A stretch of DNA of 64,000 nucleotides. Origin: Drosophila miranda. Taxonomy: Eukaryota > Arthropoda > Insecta > Diptera > Drosophilidae. Below, piece after piece: positions 59,723 to 64,000 of the stretch. The stretch spans positions 19,034,001 to 19,098,000 of the forward strand of contig NC_046675.1 in NCBI RefSeq assembly GCF_003369915.1. Direction: 5' to 3'. The notes beneath the pieces were generated by a model that did not search any database, had not been told where the DNA came from, and saw only the letters and a list, made by a program, of their open reading frames with translations. The position numbers and the translations under genes are program-made. Within the stretch, counting starts at the first letter, position 1; every line of letters starts with the position of its first letter.

Positions 59723-59933
59723 TTACAAGTGAAAAATACACCTTCGCGAAATTGACTTGGTTTCTGAAATTTGTTTTCTGTTTTTATCGACATCGGGATC
59801 TCTGATGTTTCGTTCTTCCGCGTGCATGTGGTTATTTTTTGTAGTGAAGCGCAGAAAACATTTTAATATTGTGGCTATATCAGAAATTCGCCAGGTTCTG
59901 ATTTCCCTTTCACAAAAGTTTTCCGACTTACTT
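59723..59933 (-). CDS. Possible terminal exon of an unidentified minus-strand gene
   Basis: An open frame on the minus strand is preceded by a good acceptor (TTTATTTCAG, exon start at 59933, first base in third codon position). It encodes a balanced, protein-like sequence including TWRISDIATILKCFLRF, NNHMHAEERNIRDPDVDKN and the end ISRRCIFHL. I do not know the family. The needed upstream exons are not visible between here and the BEL element, so they may lie beyond the window, with BEL inside an intron; or this may be a relic. Confidence 0.3.
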
Positions 59934-60380
59934 CTGAAATAAATAAACGGCTCTTTATACAACGAAATCAATCTTAATTGCAAAAGGAAAAAACTAAATG
60001 ATTTATTGATGCATTAACATAAATTTGACACCATTACCAGGGCAATTTATCTTGTACCTTCTTTATACAAATTTATTCTTAACCTATCTTCAAATTTGGC
60101 TCGGAAATAATTGGTCGTTGTAGCAACACTTTTCGTTCTCGTAAAAACAGCTGATTTAGTCCGATTAGGTTATCAGAACGTTGGCAAGAAATACATGTTT
60201 TTCGCATAACAACACAGATTGTTCCCATAACATGCGCGTAACAGAACATCTGGGTAAGGACAGCTGTTTCCCTCCAAATTAATTCAAAATGTCTGTTAAG
60301 CTATTAAGCGTTTTTAATAACTGTTGCAATATTTAATTTAAAGTCGAGAGGGTTCATAAAACTCACAATTTATTTGCACA

Positions 60381-60755
60381 TGTAAGCCAACTTATCGCGT
60401 ATGTACATATGGGTCGAACGATTGATGCGAGGATGTTACTCCAATAGCTGCAACGATTAGCTCAAGACTGCCCATCCAAGGGCTGACGGGCCAAATTGCC
60501 GGGCCCTATGCAGCAAGATTAGATGCGAGCGAGAGCGTAGGATAGTCCGAGAGCGTTAGAGCTGCTCGGGGACGCTGTTAAGCCGAGTACGAGAGATTGC
60601 GATATAAGGAGACGAAAGAATTCCGCTTGCATGCGCATATGCGGTAGCAAACGATCTTTGCAGTGGGGGCATTGGAAACGACAACACCAAAATGCATTTC
60701 CTTTGGGCCGCACCACTGGCAATAATTTAAAATATTTAAGCTGCTTGACCCGACA
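60381..60755 (-). repeat. 3' LTR of the BEL/Pao element
   Basis: On the minus strand the LTR would start TGTCGGGTCAAGC at 60755, directly after a purine tract (GCGGGGGGAG, about 60758-60768) that looks like the polypurine primer site. It would end GTTGGCTTACA at 60381, giving TG...CA ends and 375 bp. The 5' LTR is outside the window, so the ends cannot be confirmed by comparison. The last pol codons run into it. Confidence 0.6.
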
Positions 60756-61448
60756 TACTCCCCCCGCTGGAAGCCTGACTTTCAACAGCATCGTTAAGGG
60801 GCAGCAGGCACAGCTTGTTGACGGCGCGCTTGGTGATTCCAGATGACGTCTTCAGCACAGCAACTCGGGAAACGCCATCTCGTCCAGGCAAAATCTCGAC
60901 CACTCTCGCCAGTGGCCACTTCATGGGAGGAAGATTCTCATCCTTGACAAGAACCAAATCTGCGACTGATAAACTAGGCTTCGCAGTGCGCCACTTTGAT
61001 CGCTGCTGCAGTGATCCCAATATTGGGATCGAATTAGTCCAAGCAAAGCTCGAGGACCAGCGTGCAGATTCCGCTCATGAAAATGGGAGATTATTGCAAG
61101 AGTCAGTGGATGGCTGCTGGGCAAGATGATTGGATGACGGGCATCAAAATCCAACGAAGAGTTTTTCAGTCGACCATCTACCCTGAGAAGTCCAAACTGA
61201 TCCATGAATGGCGATAACGATGCGATTGAGCTCGATGAGGAGACTGCTCCCCTTGCCCGCAGTGACTTCATGTCCTCCCATAGCTGAGTACGCTGGACTA
61301 GTCGTAGCAATACCTGGGTTCCATGTTCAATGTCTGAGACAGTGAGTCCGGGGCGCCGAATTCGGTTGCAAAACTTGTGAATGTATCCGAAAACGCGTTG
61401 CAAAGAAGCAAAGGAATTCGCATACTTGGAATCAGCAATAATGTCCAT
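60736..61448 (-). pseudogene. BEL/Pao integrase remnant with catalytic core deleted
   Basis: The upstream part (61448 to about 61030) has the integrase zinc-binding pattern (HPIILPSSHPLTLAIISHFH, then HAGPRALLGLIRSQYW). Directly after QYW the sequence jumps to the region that normally follows the catalytic core (SLQQRSKWRTAKPSLSVADL), in another frame. The whole DDE core is missing. The C-terminal part (61020-60736) is the BEL-type domain with LVKDENLPPMKWPLARV. Integration activity is not possible from this copy. Confidence 0.85.
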
Positions 61449-63625
61449 TTAGGGCGATTTAACCAGAAGAGCCTTCCGACGAAGTTCAAGGGCTGGCTTT
61501 TCAGGTAGCACAGTGGGTGGCCAGTCATCTAAGGAGCCGCAAAGAAATGGAGGACCATGAGCCCAAAGAGGTGACTCATTCAGCTCAGTCGGATGAGCCC
61601 CTCGAGACAGAATGTCGGCTGGGTTTAAAGCTGTGGGAACATAGCGCCATTCCATTTTTTCGGTCATTTCCTGAATAGTTGACGAAGGCTCGTCCCGAAT
61701 CCAAGAGAGCGCAACGGCAGAATCACACCAACAGTAACACCTTCCCTTGAAGACATTCATTCCAGCTATCTCAGATATGAGCCTAGCCAGCAACTCCACT
61801 CCACAAAGCTCCAACTTTGGTACTGTAAGTGTCTTCAAAGGAGCCACACGAGATTTGGCACAAAGTAAGTGACTGCTGGAATGCTGACCCTTGGACACGA
61901 CATAAATGCATGCACCATAAGCCTCGATGCTGGCATCGCAAAATCCGTGAATTTCCAGCGTAGAGTCTGGAAGGAGTACAAGCCGAGGAAAATCAAGTCG
62001 ACGAATCTGACCAAAACTGGTGCATATTTCCTGCCACTCGGTGTTCAGTGCGACTGGAAGGCTTTCATCCCAGGACAACTTCTCTTGGCACAAACGCTGG
62101 AGAAAGATTTTGGATTTAGTAATTACGGGACCAGCTAGTCCGAGAAGATCGTAGAATCGCGCTATGGATGACAAAACAGAGCGCCTGCAGGAATTCAAAG
62201 AAGATTGAAGGGCCGAGAACGAAAATAATAGTAGATCAGAAACCGGATCCCACGCAAGTCCTAAAGTTTTAGTCACATGGCTGCCATCGTCGAACTTCAA
62301 AAATGTTTCCTTGTCCTCTTCCGGAACTCCATCCAGCACAGCAGGGACGTTCGAACACCATTTCCTCAATCTGAACTGACCTCTAGACAAAATTCTAGTA
62401 GTTTGCTCCCGAATTCGGATAGCCTCTTCCTGAGAGCTGGCTCCAGATATCGAGTCATCCACGTAGAAGTCACGGCGAAGGATTTCAGCTCCAACTGGAA
62501 ACGCCATCGGCTCGTCCATTGCCAACTGATGCATCGCTCGCACAGATAAATAGGAGGCAGGCTTCGTCCCATAAGTAACGGTGTCCAATTGAAACACACG
62601 CAAGTCTTCTTCCCTTGAATTTCTCCACAGAATACACTGCAAGTTGCTATCCTCGGTCGAGACTCTTACACAACGATACATCTTACAGATATCTCCCGTA
62701 ATCGCAACGGCGTATGACCGAAATCGAGCAAGAATATGAAACAGTTTGGGTTGGATTACGGGACCAGCCATTAAAACGTCGTTCAGGGAATATCCAGATG
62801 AGGTTGAAGCGGATCCATCAAAAACGACGCTAAGCTTGGTCGTAAAACTATATTCCTTTATGACGCAATGGTGAGGCAAAAAATATCGGCAGTTGCTGAT
62901 TGACTGGATAGGAACCTGAGACATATGGCCTAAATCAAGGTACTCCTTTATAAATGCTGCATACTGAGATTCAACATCAGGGCGACGATCTAACTTTCTC
63001 TCAAGGGTCAGGAATCTACGAAGCGCTTGATTGTAAGATTCTCCAAGGAGATCCAAATTATATTTTACTGGCAGCCGAACACAATAATCGCCTTTATGTA
63101 GTCGACGGAAATGCTGCACAAAGTGTGCTCCACAATCTAGCTCTTCTTTGGTAGACTTTATTATTGGTTCGATGCAATTTTCTACCTCCCAAAACCTCCG
63201 AAGAAGCACCTCAAGCCGATCCTCTGGACTATTATCCTCAGCAGCTACGGCCCGAGCGCGAGAGACCATCAACGAGGAACCTTTTAAACGCGAACAACCT
63301 CCAGACACGACCCATCCCAAGCGCGTTTTCTGAATTGAAGGCAATCCGGACAGTAGCTTGACCTGACCAACACACAGATCGACGCGCTGCGGCTTATAAA
63401 ACTCCGGATCAGCTAGTGGTATGTTAGATGGAATGTTCCAGTTTTGAGTGTCAATTCCAAAGCTTGGCTGTCGATCGGTTATGCTAGAGGCTACAATGGC
63501 ATTGATGAGAGTTGAGTAATCCGATGAGCGAGAGTGCAGGCTAACGTTGACCGAAAATCCATTACCGAGACTGCAGTCGATGATTTCATTTTTCGAAGCT
63601 GAAGCTGATTCGCGAAACGAGAGTT
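61449..63625 (-). pseudogene. BEL/Pao pol: protease end, reverse transcriptase, RNase H
   Basis: One long open frame runs to a TAA at 61449. It begins just after two consecutive TAA codons (about 63626-63631). The first ATG-like start is not informative because this is an internal polyprotein segment. Motifs in order: LADPEFYKPQRVDLCVGQ and RLGWVVSGG (end of protease), SVVFDGSAST, AITGDICKMYRCV, the RT catalytic DFYVDDSISG, LGLAWDP, and RNase H-like HGFCDASIEAYGACIYVV and CWCDSAVALSWI. The frame is intact over about 700 codons, which suggests the element is not very old despite its disabled ends. Confidence 0.88.
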
Positions 63626-63626
63626 A

Positions 63627-63977
63627 TTAGATGCAACTGGGAGCCGGAATCCAGCAACGCTCGGCAGGGAACGCTCCGGAACGATTTTTGACTAAGACCG
63701 TGGCCGTGGCAAGTAGAACAACACCATTTCTGAGATCTTGGGCAATAAGGGCAGACGAGGTAGCCGCTGAAGTAGAGGGCTCAGTGGTATGCTCAGACGG
63801 CGTAGACTCAGACAGCGCAGACTGAGATGGAGTATACGGCGCTGATTTCCCTTGGACTGCGGATTCTTCAGGGCTACCAAAATGAAGGAGGGTATGGTGT
63901 CTACCCCCGCAGGTACGACAGTTGCTCGAGGTGCACTGAAGTAATCGATGCCCTGTTCTGAGACAATTTATACACAA
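63627..63977 (-). pseudogene. BEL/Pao gag zinc knuckle and start of protease
   Basis: The text starts CINCLRTGHRLLQCTSSNC and continues with CRTCGGRHHTLLHF, the paired zinc knuckles of BEL/Pao gag. After a Ser/Thr-rich linker comes NGVVLLATATVLVKNRSG, the protease lead-in. The protease active-site triad (D-S-G) that should follow is present in the DNA but in a different frame, and this frame ends at two stops. The 5' limit is outside the window. Confidence 0.8.
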
Positions 63978-64000
63978 CGAAAGCCGCTTGGCTTCTTTAT

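Larger units (their letters stand above)
60381..64000 (-). mobile_element. Decayed BEL/Pao LTR retrotransposon, 3' part
   Basis: From right to left: gag-type zinc knuckles, aspartic protease region, reverse transcriptase and RNase H with the BEL/Pao-specific A17-type arrangement, the HHCC part of integrase, the C-terminal BEL domain (DUF5641 type), polypurine tract and LTR. Several disabling changes are visible: out-of-frame protease centre with two consecutive stops, a stop between RNase H and integrase, and loss of the integrase catalytic core. The element continues past the window end. Confidence 0.92.

Noticed and set aside
1-64000. CRISPR arrays, bacterial operons, rRNA or tRNA genes
   Set aside because: No regularly spaced repeats with unique spacers, no ribosome binding sites before genes, and no cloverleaf with intact A and B boxes was noticed; the window is insect nuclear DNA.

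Overview
The window is eukaryotic and comes from a Drosophila genome. Genes carry spliceosomal introns with GTAAGT-type donors, there are abundant CATATGTA/TACA microsatellites, and the recognisable genes are danr, a Lunapark homologue, bili, Caliban (clbn) and the two-cistron Mocs2 locus. In D. melanogaster danr, bili (CG11848), clbn (CG11847) and Mocs2 are recalled as neighbours on 3R (Muller E). Many DINE-1/INE-1-type repeats of the SGM/mini-me style, with GTCY-type tetranucleotide arrays, suggest the obscura group; that placement is inference.

Layout. 1-20 kb: no intact gene seen. It holds a GC-rich low-complexity stretch (1.9-3.6 kb), several DINE-1-like repeats, a dead Jockey-type LINE (about 6.95-8.30 kb, minus) and a transposase-like relic (9.3-9.9 kb). 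20.1-21.4 kb: danr, a pipsqueak-type HTH nuclear factor, minus strand. 21.4-26.4 kb: AT-rich DNA with a PIF/Harbinger-like MITE nested in a DINE copy and a long perfect-looking hairpin. 26.41-39.19 kb: three direct tandem copies of a 4.2-4.3 kb unit. Each unit carries an intact, intronless 366-residue Lunapark gene (plus) and, on the other strand, a copy of the last coding exon of bili. 38.5-44.6 kb: bili (FERM protein), ten coding exons, minus; its terminal exon lies inside the third unit. 46.9-55.0 kb: clbn (NEMF/Rqc2 homologue), five coding exons, minus, with two introns swollen by transposon debris. 55.6-57.14 kb: two TIR elements in the divergent clbn/Mocs2 interval. 57.57-59.24 kb: Mocs2A then Mocs2B, plus. 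60.38 kb to the window end: 3' part of a decayed BEL/Pao LTR retrotransposon, minus.

Genes and function. Mocs2A/B form molybdopterin synthase; clbn acts in ribosome-associated quality control; bili acts at the membrane (Wg and iRhom pathways); Lunapark shapes ER three-way junctions; danr is an eye/antenna regulator. They are unrelated housekeeping and developmental genes, not a pathway. The most unusual structure is the Lunapark + bili-exon triplication: it leaves three splice-competent copies of the bili terminal exon in series downstream of bili, and the copies show mosaic variants that suggest gene conversion or unequal exchange.

The bili, clbn and Mocs2B exon models were built by hand from splice signals and phase. 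Their summed coding lengths are multiples of three (2367, 2961 and 1074 nt).
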